From: Hyphomicrobiales bacterium
Lineage (GTDB): Bacteria > Pseudomonadota > Alphaproteobacteria > Rhizobiales > Rhizobiaceae
Reading direction: 5' to 3'
DNA: 64,000 bases
Assembly (NCBI GenBank): GCA_900467745.1
Contig: UBQW01000025.1
Location: forward strand, 1-64,000
The notes beneath the pieces were generated by a model that saw only the letters and a list, made by a program, of their open reading frames with translations, searched no databases and was not told the DNA's origin. Both the position numbers and the translations under genes were made by a program. Of the stretch, positions 49,967 through 58,259 are shown piece by piece (positions within the stretch are counted from its first letter, which is position 1; each line of letters begins with the position of its first letter).

Positions 49967-51163
49967 TCAGGCTTCGCGGAAATACGGTTTGAAATCCGTC
50001 GCGTAGCCCTGTCCGTTGATTCGACCTTCGAGCAGCAGCAACGCGCCGAGCCGGCCGATCTCGTCCGAGCTCTTGGCAGCCGTGCCGCAACCGCCCGTCA
50101 GAACGCCGATGCGCGGCGACGCGGTATAGCCGATCATCGGATGCCCGCTCGGCGTAAACGAGACGACGCAGGAGCCGCTTGAAGTGGAGACCGGCCGCAG
50201 CTCAGGCACGACACGTTCGATCAGCCGCGTCAGATGCGACTGCACGCTCTCGCGCCCATCGGTCTTGAACCAGTCCCGCAGCTCCGGCTCACGCTCCAGC
50301 CTGACATCATCGGGATCGCCGCCGATCTTCATGTAGACCTTGCCGTCGGGATAGCGGATCGGCGGCAGCATGTAGAAATCGTCGAGACCATCGACGCCGT
50401 GCGAGATCAGCGACGGCATGCCGGAAAACCGCACGGCGGCCGCCTCATCGACCTCGTAGAAGGCGATGGTGCGCGCATAAACCTTCAGATCAACAGGCTG
50501 CGGCAAGAGATTCTCCGCAATGGAAAAACCGCCGGCGGCGAGCAGCACCTTCTCGGCCCGATATGTCTTCCCGTCGGCCGTCTCGATGGCAACCAGCCCG
50601 CCCTCATCGCGGATCGACACCGCGACCTGGCGGATGAGGGAAGCCCCGGCCTTCTCGGCGGCGATCGACTGCGCCCTGACAAGATTGCGCGGACTGATGT
50701 AGCCGGCGCCCGTCGGCTCATGAACACCCTCGGTACCGTCGGCAAAAGCAAAGAACGGAAACCGCGCCTTCAGGCCGGCATCGTCGAGCAGTGACGTCTC
50801 GACGCCGAGCGACCGGGCAGCAGACGATGTCCGCTCGACATAGCCATCCGGGCCGCCGCGCGCCGGGCCGACCACAAGGCAGCCTGCGGGCGTGTAGAAG
50901 GAAACGCCGCTCTCCCGCTCGATCTCGGCGTAGCGGCCGATCGAGCGATTGGCGAGCAAGGCCCAGTCGAGGTCGGGATCGATGGTGCGGGTGATGCGCC
51001 CCTCGTCGTAATGGCTGGCAAAGACGCCGTCATGCCGCTTGCGATCTTCAGGCTCGTCCGGGCCGATGACGGCAACGCCATCGGTCGATTTCGCCAGATG
51101 CCGTGCGGCGGCAGCGCCCATCATGCCGCGACCGACGATGATATATTTGAAATCCGCGCTCAT
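49967..51163 (-). CDS. FAD-dependent amine oxidase-like protein (DAO fold), copy 1
   Basis: 398 residues. The N-terminal dinucleotide motif is IIVGRGMMGAAAARHL (G-x-G-x-x-G satisfied as GRGMMG). The DAO fold runs throughout, with LLAAGGFSIAENLLP in the FAD domain and IGVLTGGCGTAAKSSDEIG near the C-terminus. Cys in GSCVVSFTPSGHPMIG aligns with the Cys that covalently holds FAD in monomeric sarcosine oxidase and N-methyltryptophan oxidase. It therefore probably oxidises a secondary amine or N-methyl amino acid to aldehyde and H2O2. It is a tandem paralogue of the next gene, 12 bases upstream. Confidence 0.87.
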   Translation of the reverse strand: MSADFKYIIVGRGMMGAAAARHLAKSTDGVAVIGPDEPEDRKRHDGVFASHYDEGRITRTIDPDLDWALLANRSIGRYAEIERESGVSFYTPAGCLVVGPARGGPDGYVERTSSAARSLGVETSLLDDAGLKARFPFFAFADGTEGVHEPTGAGYISPRNLVRAQSIAAEKAGASLIRQVAVSIRDEGGLVAIETADGKTYRAEKVLLAAGGFSIAENLLPQPVDLKVYARTIAFYEVDEAAAVRFSGMPSLISHGVDGLDDFYMLPPIRYPDGKVYMKIGGDPDDVRLEREPELRDWFKTDGRESVQSHLTRLIERVVPELRPVSTSSGSCVVSFTPSGHPMIGYTASPRIGVLTGGCGTAAKSSDEIGRLGALLLLEGRINGQGYATDFKPYFREA

Positions 51164-51175
51164 GACCGTCCCGAT

Positions 51176-52363
51176 CTATCGAAAAGAAGGCGTCAAATGC
51201 CGACCGAAATCGGCGTCGCCGAGCGCGCCTTCCGCAAGCAGCACCGCGCCCAGCCGCCCAAGCTCGTCGGACGACTTCGCGGCAACGAAATTGCCGCCCG
51301 TCAGCACCGCGATGCGTGGCGAGGAAGTGAAACCGGCATAGGGATAGGCGGTCGGCGTGAAGGTCGCGACGCAGGGCGCCGATGTCACCGGGCAACCGGC
51401 GAGATCAGGCATCAACTCCAGCGCAGTTGCCACCAGCAGATCGCGCTCGGCGGGATCCCCATCCGACCGGAACCAGGCCCCGGCGTCCTGGAGCGTATCG
51501 AAGCTGCGCGTCTCGGTATCGCCGCCAAGCTTCAGATAGGTCTTGCCGTCGGGATAGCGCACAGGCGGGAGAATATAGACATGGTCTTCGTCGCGATCGC
51601 CGAACACGATGCTCGACGGCATGCCGCCGAAGATCGCCTTTTCGCGCTCGCCGAGTTCGTAGAACACGACCGTTCGCGCCGCGACGCGGGTATCCACGGG
51701 CGCGGGAAGAAGCTGATTGAAATTGCTGAAACCGCCGGCGGCGACAAGCACGCGCTCCGCCGTATAGGTGCGGTCGCCGACGCTGACCTCCACATGTGAG
51801 CCGGCATCCTGGACGCTGGTTACCGTCGCATCGATGATGGTGACGCCGCCCACTTCCGCAAGCGCTGTCTGCGCGCGCACCAGGGCGCGTGGATTGACAT
51901 GGCCAGCCCGGCGCTTCTCGTAATAGCCGCTGAAGCTCTCCCGCAGCGTGAACTCCGGAAAGCGCTGGCGCAAGGTGGCCGCATCCAGCACCTCATACGC
52001 GACGCCGAGCCCGTCCGAGACCTCGATCGCGCGTCCGAGATAGCCCTGCCCCGGTTGCGGCACCGGCCCGGCGAACAGGCATCCGGCTTCAGTGAAGAAG
52101 GAGGTGCCGCTCTTCGCCTCGATCTCGGCGTAACGGTCGAGCGAACGGGCGGCGAGCGTCGCCCAGACGATATTGTCGTCGAAGGTGCGGGTAATGCGCG
52201 CCTCGTCATAGTGGCTCGCGAACACGCCGTGGTGGCTCTTGCGCTCGACAGGCTCGCTCGGGCCGATCAGCGCCACCCCTTCGATCATCGCGCTGAGATG
52301 GCGGGCCGCAGCCGCGCCCATCATGCCGCGCCCGATTATGATCGCCTTGAAATCACATGCCAT
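51176..52363 (-). CDS. FAD-dependent amine oxidase-like protein (DAO fold), copy 2
   Basis: 395 residues, clearly homologous to the downstream copy over its whole length. Shared features: IIIGRGMMGAAAARHL at the N-terminus, GVFASHYDEARITRTFD, LVAAGGFSNFNQLLP, RYPDGKTYLKLGGD and the C-terminal IAVLTGGNFVAAKSSDELG. The flavin-linking Cys candidate is in TSAPCVATFTPTAYP. The two copies are diverged enough to suggest different substrates rather than recent duplication. Both are likely in one transcript. No dehydrogenase or transporter partner is adjacent. Confidence 0.86.
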   Translation of the reverse strand: MACDFKAIIIGRGMMGAAAARHLSAMIEGVALIGPSEPVERKSHHGVFASHYDEARITRTFDDNIVWATLAARSLDRYAEIEAKSGTSFFTEAGCLFAGPVPQPGQGYLGRAIEVSDGLGVAYEVLDAATLRQRFPEFTLRESFSGYYEKRRAGHVNPRALVRAQTALAEVGGVTIIDATVTSVQDAGSHVEVSVGDRTYTAERVLVAAGGFSNFNQLLPAPVDTRVAARTVVFYELGEREKAIFGGMPSSIVFGDRDEDHVYILPPVRYPDGKTYLKLGGDTETRSFDTLQDAGAWFRSDGDPAERDLLVATALELMPDLAGCPVTSAPCVATFTPTAYPYAGFTSSPRIAVLTGGNFVAAKSSDELGRLGAVLLAEGALGDADFGRHLTPSFR

Positions 52364-52440
52364 GTCTCACCTCGTTTCAAGGTGAGATAGCACGATCTGC
52401 AAGTTGAATCATATTGTTAAGTCATGCCCTCAGGTGATTC

Positions 52441-52466
52441 AGCCACAAGCGGTTTTGCTTGTGGCT
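52441..52466 (-). terminator. Hairpin after the SLT transglycosylase gene
   Basis: AGCCACAAGC (52441-52450) pairs perfectly with GCTTGTGGCT (52457-52466) around GGTTTT. It lies about 15 bases past the stop codon of the gene at 52482; T-tract absent. Confidence 0.6.
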
Positions 52467-52481
52467 ATCCCACGCTGGCGA

Positions 52482-53138
52482 TCAGTTGATCATCGCCAGC
52501 ACCTTGCCGCAATAGGCCTTGGAAACCGGGTTCATGCGGGTCGCCGCGTGGCCGGCATTGTACTTGAGGATGGTATCGCAGGTCTCGCCGCCACCAAGCG
52601 TGTGCGCCGCTGCCAGATACTTCATGCCGTACTTGATGTTGGTATCCGGATCGAAGAGACCCTTGCTGGAACCAGAATAACCCATCATGCGAGCCGTCGC
52701 CGGCTTGATCTGCATGAGGCCGATTTCGCCGGCGCTGCCGCGAGCATTCGGATTGTAGTTGCTTTCGACACGAACCACGGCGTGCGCGAGTTCGACCGGA
52801 ACGTTGTATTCTCTGGCGTACTTGACGATGATCGCCGCATACTTGCTGCCGGGCATGTCGGGCATGGCGAAACCGGATGTACGGTCTACGGTGTTGAGTG
52901 CCACGGTTTTCTGGGCCTTATCGGTCTTGGCGACCTTCTGTACCCGCTGGGTCTTGTGAACTTTCGGAGCCTTCTTCGAGGCTACTTCGGCCGTTTTGGC
53001 CTTGTCTGTCTTTTGCGTCTTGAGTGTCTGCGTCGTCTCTGTCGCTTGCGCTCTATTGCCCCATTCGCCTGCGTTTGCGCAATTGAATCCCATCAGCAGT
53101 GTGCTGGCGCACACCACAGCAGAAAAAATCTTTCTCAT
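52482..53138 (-). CDS. Secreted lytic transglycosylase, SLT domain
   Basis: 218 residues from the ATG at 53138. A signal peptide (about 1-23, MRKIFSAVVCASTLLMGF, ending ANA) is followed by a basic Lys/Thr/Gln/Val-rich linker (about 35-80) that may bind the wall or DNA-like polyanions. The SLT domain (about 95-210) carries the catalytic Glu in VVRVESNYNPNARG, then GEIGLMQIKPATA and ILKYNAGHAA. Such enzymes cleave glycan strands to 1,6-anhydro-MurNAc. It is the first of several wall hydrolases in this region. Confidence 0.92.
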   Translation of the reverse strand: MRKIFSAVVCASTLLMGFNCANAGEWGNRAQATETTQTLKTQKTDKAKTAEVASKKAPKVHKTQRVQKVAKTDKAQKTVALNTVDRTSGFAMPDMPGSKYAAIIVKYAREYNVPVELAHAVVRVESNYNPNARGSAGEIGLMQIKPATARMMGYSGSSKGLFDPDTNIKYGMKYLAAAHTLGGGETCDTILKYNAGHAATRMNPVSKAYCGKVLAMIN

Positions 53139-53398
53139 GTAGTCCAGATACTCCAAGCAAAAGAAAAGCTGCGCATAAATGAAATCCGAACGCAGCATAA
53201 ATTCGCATCAATACTCAAAGTATCAGCGATATTTCTTTTCTGTTTCAATTGACGACGGTCGACAACACACAACAAAACAACCGGCGCCGTTTAGCGACTG
53301 CGGTTAGACCATCGCATTGAGGAGATAATAGGGAAAACATGTGGCAACGCAGCAAACCCGTAAAATCTAGGGGTATATGCCGGCAAATCGGCCCGGCG

Positions 53399-54163
53399 TC
53401 AGGCGCCGTAGCGCGGCAGGGCCGATAGCAGGCGATGCAGCGTGTCGATCGTCGAGAAATCGGCGATCCCGTCGACCCTCTCCGGGCGGAAATGGCGCTG
53501 GAAGGCTTCGATCTCGCCGGCCATCTTGTCGGAAAATTCGCCTGTGATCTCAGTGCCGTAACCATAGAGCGACAGCATCGACTGCAGGGCTTCGACCGGC
53601 TGCCCCTGGTCACCGCGCTGGAAGAAGCGTCCGCCGGTGATCGCGGCCGGCGCCACCCAGTGGCCGACGCCCCTGGAGTGCAACAATCCCCAGGGGAAGT
53701 TTTCGCCCGGATCAAGCTTGCGCCGAGGGGCGACATCGGAGTGTCCGAGCACCCTTTCAGGCACGATGGACCAACGTTCGCCGCAGTCGCGACACAATTC
53801 GATCACCGCATCGATCTGCGCCTGCGGATACTCGGGGCAGCCGCCCGGATGGCCTGCATTGGCGATCTCGATGCCGATCGAAGACGAGTTTATATCGGTC
53901 TCGCCCTGCCAGATGCTCTTGCCGGCGTGCCACGCGCGCCGCGCCTCCGGAACGAGCTGCACGACGTCGCCATTCTCGTGCACGAAGTAGTGGCACGAGA
54001 CCTGGCTCTCTTCGCGACAGAGCCAGTCAAGCGCTCCGTCCGCCGTCGGCATGCCGGTATAATGGAGAATGATCATGTCGGGCTTTCGCCCGTCGACGCG
54101 CTCGCCATGGTTCGGCGACGGCTTTACGCTGGCTTTGGCGTAGTCTGCCTCGAAGGCGCTCAT
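53399..54163 (-). CDS. N-acetylmuramoyl-L-alanine amidase (AmiD-like) with peptidoglycan-binding domain
   Basis: 254 residues, without an evident signal peptide, so it may act in the cytoplasm on recycled anhydro-muropeptides (as AmpD does) or be exported otherwise. The Amidase_2 zinc site has the first His in MIILHYTGM, HYFVHENG, and the later His in VLGHSDVAP with Asp in RRKLDPG. A C-terminal PG_binding_1 domain (about 180-250) includes LQSMLSLYGYG and GEIEAFQRHFRP. Its ATG overlaps the upstream DnaJ/TerB gene's stop codon by four bases, so they are coupled. Confidence 0.9.
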   Translation of the reverse strand: MSAFEADYAKASVKPSPNHGERVDGRKPDMIILHYTGMPTADGALDWLCREESQVSCHYFVHENGDVVQLVPEARRAWHAGKSIWQGETDINSSSIGIEIANAGHPGGCPEYPQAQIDAVIELCRDCGERWSIVPERVLGHSDVAPRRKLDPGENFPWGLLHSRGVGHWVAPAAITGGRFFQRGDQGQPVEALQSMLSLYGYGTEITGEFSDKMAGEIEAFQRHFRPERVDGIADFSTIDTLHRLLSALPRYGA

Positions 54164-54867
54164 GCGGCGCGGCGTTCCTTCTCGATCGCCTCGTAGGCGG
54201 CATTGAGCGCCGCCATGCGTTCATTGGCAATCGCATGAAACTCGGCCGGCACGCCGCGCGAGATCAACCGGTCCGGATGATGCTCGCTGACGAGACCGTG
54301 GTAACGGCGGCGGATCGTCGGGAAATCGTCCGACGGCGAAACGCCGAGCACCTTGTAGGGATCGCCGCCGATCGACACGTGCCGCGCGGCAATCTGCTCG
54401 AAGCGCTGCTCGCTCATGTGGAAGATCTCGGCCACATGCGCCAGGAACGCAAATTCCTTCTCGTGGATGAGACCATCGGCCTTGGCGATATGGAACAAGC
54501 CGTCGAGCACTTCTTCCAGAACCGGGCAGTTGGCGGCACAGGTCACGCAGAGCGTCGAAAGCCGTTCCGCATAGGCCTCGTAGCCGGCCACGTCCTGGCG
54601 CGCCAGATTATAGAGACGCGCGACATTGGCGGCCTGATCGTCGGGGAATTCGAAAATCTCGCGGAAGGCCTGAACCTCCTTCTCGCTGACGATCCCGTCG
54701 GCCTTTGCCATCTTCGCCGAAAGCGCGATGATCGCGACCGAAAACGCCACCTTGCGCCGCGTCTCGGGATCGCCTTCAAAAACCGTGCGAACAGCCTCGA
54801 CCACGGCGGAAAGCGCATTTCCCGCAGCGTTGCCTATGGCGTTCAGCAGTTTTTCCCAGAAGGACAT
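54160..54867 (-). CDS. TerB-like plus J-domain co-chaperone (DjlA-like)
   Basis: 235 residues. An N-terminal TerB-like helical domain (about 35-150) with acidic motifs KMAKADGIVSEKEVQAFREI and HIAKADGLIHEKEFAFL, which may bind metal, precedes a C-terminal J domain (about 165-233) with DPYKVLGVSP and the HPD tripeptide in SEHHPDRLIS. The HPD motif stimulates DnaK ATPase. Unlike E. coli DjlA no strong N-terminal membrane segment is visible, only a weakly hydrophobic helix. It overlaps the amidase gene by four bases, suggesting a shared envelope role. Confidence 0.9.
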   Translation of the reverse strand: MSFWEKLLNAIGNAAGNALSAVVEAVRTVFEGDPETRRKVAFSVAIIALSAKMAKADGIVSEKEVQAFREIFEFPDDQAANVARLYNLARQDVAGYEAYAERLSTLCVTCAANCPVLEEVLDGLFHIAKADGLIHEKEFAFLAHVAEIFHMSEQRFEQIAARHVSIGGDPYKVLGVSPSDDFPTIRRRYHGLVSEHHPDRLISRGVPAEFHAIANERMAALNAAYEAIEKERRAA

Positions 54868-55267
54868 CAGGTCTCTCGTCTAATAAAAGGAGAAACACCT
54901 TGAACAAATAAAGGTTGCCTTTGCAAGACGGGGATTGGCCGCAGGGTTGAAAACACCTTTCACAATTCGGTAATGGTCGCGTGTAACCGAAACATTCGCG
55001 CCCTTTGCTGGCGCCGCGCCGTACGGCCTCGTGACACTCTGTCGCGCCGCATCGGGACGCCTTCGGATAGACCGGCTGACGATTTCCACAATCCCATGCA
55101 AACCGCGGTTGCTGCTTGAACCGATTAGATCAGCGCCCAAGGGCGACTTGCCTCTTTGACCGCGCTGCAACACGCATTTTTCACAGAAACAACACTTTAC
55201 ACCATCCCTTCTCTGCCGCATCCATGCACGACCGAACCAAGCTTAGACACGGATAGCGGAGACACCC
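54868..55267. other. Divergent intergenic region, DnaJ/TerB gene / PPi-PFK gene
   Basis: 400 bases without a supported gene. It should contain divergent promoters for the DnaJ/TerB-amidase pair and the PPi-PFK gene. A short direct AAAGG-rich, AT-richer part lies at 54885-54940. No repeat, RNA gene or clear operator was recognised. Confidence 0.4.
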
Positions 55268-56479
55268 ATGGCCAAGAAAAAAGTCGCAATGCTCACGGCA
55301 GGAGGCCTTGCGCCTTGCCTCTCTTCGGCCGTCGGCGGGTTGATCGAACGCTACACCGACATCGCTCCCGATCATGAACTGATCGCCTACCGCTCCGGCT
55401 ACCAGGGCGTGCTTCAGGGCGACAGCATCAAGATCACGCCGGAGATGCGCGAGAAGGCCTATCTGCTGCATCGCTACGGCGGCTCGCCGATCGGCAACAG
55501 TCGCGTGAAGCTCACCAACGCCGCCGACTGCGTCAAGCGCGGGCTTGTCAAGGAAGGCGAAAACCCGCTGCGTGTCGCGGCCGAGCGCCTCGCCAATGAC
55601 GGCGTCAGCATTCTCCACACGATCGGCGGCGACGACACCAACACGACGGCGGCCGATCTCGCCGCCTATCTCGCCGCCAACGGCTACGACCTGACGGTCG
55701 TGGGCCTCCCGAAGACCGTCGACAACGACGTCGTTCCGATCCGCCAGTCGCTCGGCGCCTGGACGGCGGCCGAAGTCGGCGCGCACTTCTTCGACAATGT
55801 CAGCAACGAGCAGACCGCCGCCCCCCGCACCCTCATTATCCATGAAGTCATGGGCCGCCACTGCGGCTGGCTGACGGCAGCCACCGCCCGCGCCTATCTG
55901 AAGCGCACCCGCAACAATGAATATGTAGACGGCATGATGACCAATGCCGGCATGAAGAGCATCGACGCGGTTTATCTGCCTGAAACGCTGTTCGACCTCG
56001 AAGAAGAATCGGCGCGCCTGAAGGAGATCATGGACCGCACCGGCCATGCGACGGTCTTCGTCTCGGAAGGCGCGTGCCTCGACGCCATCGTCGCCGAGCG
56101 CGAGGCAGCCGGCGAAACCGTCAAGCGCGACGCCTTCGGCCACGTGAAGATCGACACCATCAATGTCGGCGGCTGGTTCCAGAAGCAGTTCGCGAGCCTC
56201 TTGAACGCCGAGCGTTCGCTGGTGCAGAAGTCCGGCTACTTCGCCCGCTCCGCCCCTGCCAACGGCGACGATCTGCGCCTGATCCAGAGCATGACCGACC
56301 TCGCGGTCGAGAGCGCCCTCAACAAGGTCTCGGGCGTGACCGGCCACGACGAGGGCCAGAACGGCAAGCTGCGCACCATCGAATTCCCGCGTATCAAGGG
56401 CGGCAAGGCTTTCGACACCTCGGTCAAGTGGTTCGGCGAACTGATGGACGAGATCGGCCAGAAATACCAAGACGCATGA
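55268..56479 (+). CDS. PPi-dependent 6-phosphofructokinase
   Basis: 403 residues. It interconverts fructose 6-phosphate and fructose 1,6-bisphosphate. The phosphate-donor loop reads GGDDT (120-124): Asp in place of the Gly of ATP enzymes, with PKTVDND (148-154), the combination typical of pyrophosphate-dependent PFKs. The substrate loop MGRHCGWL follows. Rhizobia often lack a classic ATP-PFK, and such an enzyme would give a reversible step. The ATG follows GCGGAGACACCC. Single gene. Confidence 0.92.
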   Translation: MAKKKVAMLTAGGLAPCLSSAVGGLIERYTDIAPDHELIAYRSGYQGVLQGDSIKITPEMREKAYLLHRYGGSPIGNSRVKLTNAADCVKRGLVKEGENPLRVAAERLANDGVSILHTIGGDDTNTTAADLAAYLAANGYDLTVVGLPKTVDNDVVPIRQSLGAWTAAEVGAHFFDNVSNEQTAAPRTLIIHEVMGRHCGWLTAATARAYLKRTRNNEYVDGMMTNAGMKSIDAVYLPETLFDLEEESARLKEIMDRTGHATVFVSEGACLDAIVAEREAAGETVKRDAFGHVKIDTINVGGWFQKQFASLLNAERSLVQKSGYFARSAPANGDDLRLIQSMTDLAVESALNKVSGVTGHDEGQNGKLRTIEFPRIKGGKAFDTSVKWFGELMDEIGQKYQDA

Positions 56480-56538
56480 TTGACGCAGGCGAGATATGAT
56501 GTCTTTGCTTGTCCTCTAATGAAAGAGGAGGAGATTCC

Positions 56539-57174
56539 ATGTCGCTCGAAGCTTGGCTAGCATTTGCTGCAGCATCGGCAATCATGCTGGCTATCCCAGG
56601 GCCGACGATTCTCCTCGTCGTATCTTATGCGCTCGGCCACGGCCGCAAGACAGCCTTTGCGACCGTGAGCGGCGTGGCGCTCGGCGACTTCACCGCGATG
56701 ACGGCGTCGCTCTTCGGCCTCGGCGCGCTTCTGGCCGCGTCGGCCACGCTGTTCACCATCCTGAAGTTCATCGGTGGCGCCTATCTGATCTGGCTCGGTA
56801 TCAAGCTCTGGCGGGCGCCGATCATTGACGGCCCGATGGCCGACAATGACAATCTGCCGGAGGAAAAATCGCTGAAGATCTTCCTCCACGCCTATGTGGT
56901 GACGGCGCTCAACCCGAAGAGCATCGTGTTCTTCGTCGCCTTCGTGCCGCAGTTCCTCAATCCGGCACTTCCCTTCTTCGGCCAGATGCTGATCATGGAA
57001 GCGACCTTCCTCGTGCTCGCGACCATCAACGCCTCCACCTACGCGCTTGCCGCGCATGCCGCGCGGGGCCTGATTCGAAAGGCTGCCGTGCAGCGCGCGG
57101 TCAATCGCACGGGCGGCACATTGCTGATTGCAGCCGGCGCCGTGACCGCCGGATATCGCCGCATCGCTGCCTGA
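56539..57174 (+). CDS. LysE/RhtB-family amino-acid exporter
   Basis: 211 residues from the ATG at 56539 with a strong GAGGAGGAGATTCC upstream. Five or six membrane helices. The family signature AIPGPTILLVVSYALGHGRK, then the GVALGDFTAMTASLFGLGAL segment, and ALNPKSIVFFVAFVPQFLNP are all present. RhtB/LysE proteins export amino acids such as threonine, homoserine lactone or lysine; the substrate is not predictable. A charged loop (about 95-110) precedes the second half. It begins 60 bases after the PPi-PFK gene and may share its transcript. Confidence 0.93.
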   Translation: MSLEAWLAFAAASAIMLAIPGPTILLVVSYALGHGRKTAFATVSGVALGDFTAMTASLFGLGALLAASATLFTILKFIGGAYLIWLGIKLWRAPIIDGPMADNDNLPEEKSLKIFLHAYVVTALNPKSIVFFVAFVPQFLNPALPFFGQMLIMEATFLVLATINASTYALAAHAARGLIRKAAVQRAVNRTGGTLLIAAGAVTAGYRRIAA

Positions 57175-57323
57175 AAATCTCAGGCTTACCGACCGCGAAA
57201 AGCTCAAGAAATTTTCCGTGGGTTGCCGCAAAGCAACGAATAGGTTAATTGGCAATTCAGGGCTTAAGGTTTTTGGTAACTTTTAACGCTGCCGGGGTGG
57301 CGCGTTTTCACGAGAGTGAGAGT

Positions 57324-58238
57324 ATGGCAGCGATCGGTTTTTCCGGCTTTAAACGCAATCTCATCGTATCCACGATGCTGTGCTGCGTTGCTGCTGGCTG
57401 CTCGAGCGTCGAATACACATCCCAGGCGGATCTGATGGCCGAACAGGTCGTCCTCCCTACCCCGAAGCCCGGCGAAGACGCGATGTTCGCGGCCATTCCG
57501 GCAGGCGAAGGCACACCTGGCACTCAGATCGGCGGCGACCAGACCGCTGCGTCCGTCGCAACCGCCGCCATGCCGGCAGTCGATTCGGCGCAGCAGACTG
57601 CCCAGTTGCAGCCTGCCGCTTACGGCCAGATTCCGCTGACGCCTGAAATGACCGCGATCCAGTCCGTGGTGCCGACACCACGACCGGGCGCCCCATCGAC
57701 CGAGCTCGCCTTCGCCGCGAGCCCGCAGAACAATGCCATTGCCGCCCTTTCGGCGATCGACACCACGCCGCATTCGATGATGGACTACGGCTTCGACACA
57801 TCGGGCCCGATGGACCCGCCGACCGCGCCGCCGATGTTCGGCGACAATGACAGCGACGACGATGGCGCGCCGACTGTTGAGAAAAGCGCGATCACCAAGA
57901 TCATCGACAAGTATTCGCAGATCTACAAGGTTCCCGCGACGCTGCTTCACCGCGTCGTTCACCGCGAAAGCCGGTACAACCCGAAGGCCTACAACAAGCG
58001 CGGCTACTTCGGCCTGATGCAGATCAAGTACAACACTGCCAAGTCCATGGGTTACGACGGCCAGCCCGAGGGCCTGTTCGACGCCGAAACCAACATCAAA
58101 TATGCCGCGAAGTATCTGCGCGGCGCATGGCTGGTGTCCGACAACAGCGAAGACAATGCCGTCAGGCTCTACGCCCGCGGCTACTACTACGACGCCAAGC
58201 GCAAGGGCATGGACGACATCGCCCACGGCAACTACTAA
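57324..58238 (+). CDS. SLT-domain transglycosylase lipoprotein
   Basis: 304 residues from the ATG at 57324 (GAGAGTGAGAGT upstream). The signal peptide ends in a lipobox VAAGC (LCCVAAGCSS), giving a lipid-anchored N-terminus. A low-complexity Pro/Ala/Thr linker spans about 35-185, with two VPTPRPGA/LPTPKPGE-like motifs. The SLT domain (about 195-300) has the catalytic Glu in VVHRESRYNPKAYN and GYFGLMQIKYNTAKSMG. It is a second SLT hydrolase close to the one at 52482. Confidence 0.9.
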   Translation: MAAIGFSGFKRNLIVSTMLCCVAAGCSSVEYTSQADLMAEQVVLPTPKPGEDAMFAAIPAGEGTPGTQIGGDQTAASVATAAMPAVDSAQQTAQLQPAAYGQIPLTPEMTAIQSVVPTPRPGAPSTELAFAASPQNNAIAALSAIDTTPHSMMDYGFDTSGPMDPPTAPPMFGDNDSDDDGAPTVEKSAITKIIDKYSQIYKVPATLLHRVVHRESRYNPKAYNKRGYFGLMQIKYNTAKSMGYDGQPEGLFDAETNIKYAAKYLRGAWLVSDNSEDNAVRLYARGYYYDAKRKGMDDIAHGNY

Positions 58239-58259
58239 ACCTTGTAGGCTTTAGCGTCT

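Noticed and set aside
49395..50090. Several frames crossing the rnpB region on both strands
   Set aside because: The region is explained by RNase P RNA with P1 and P4 pairings in place.
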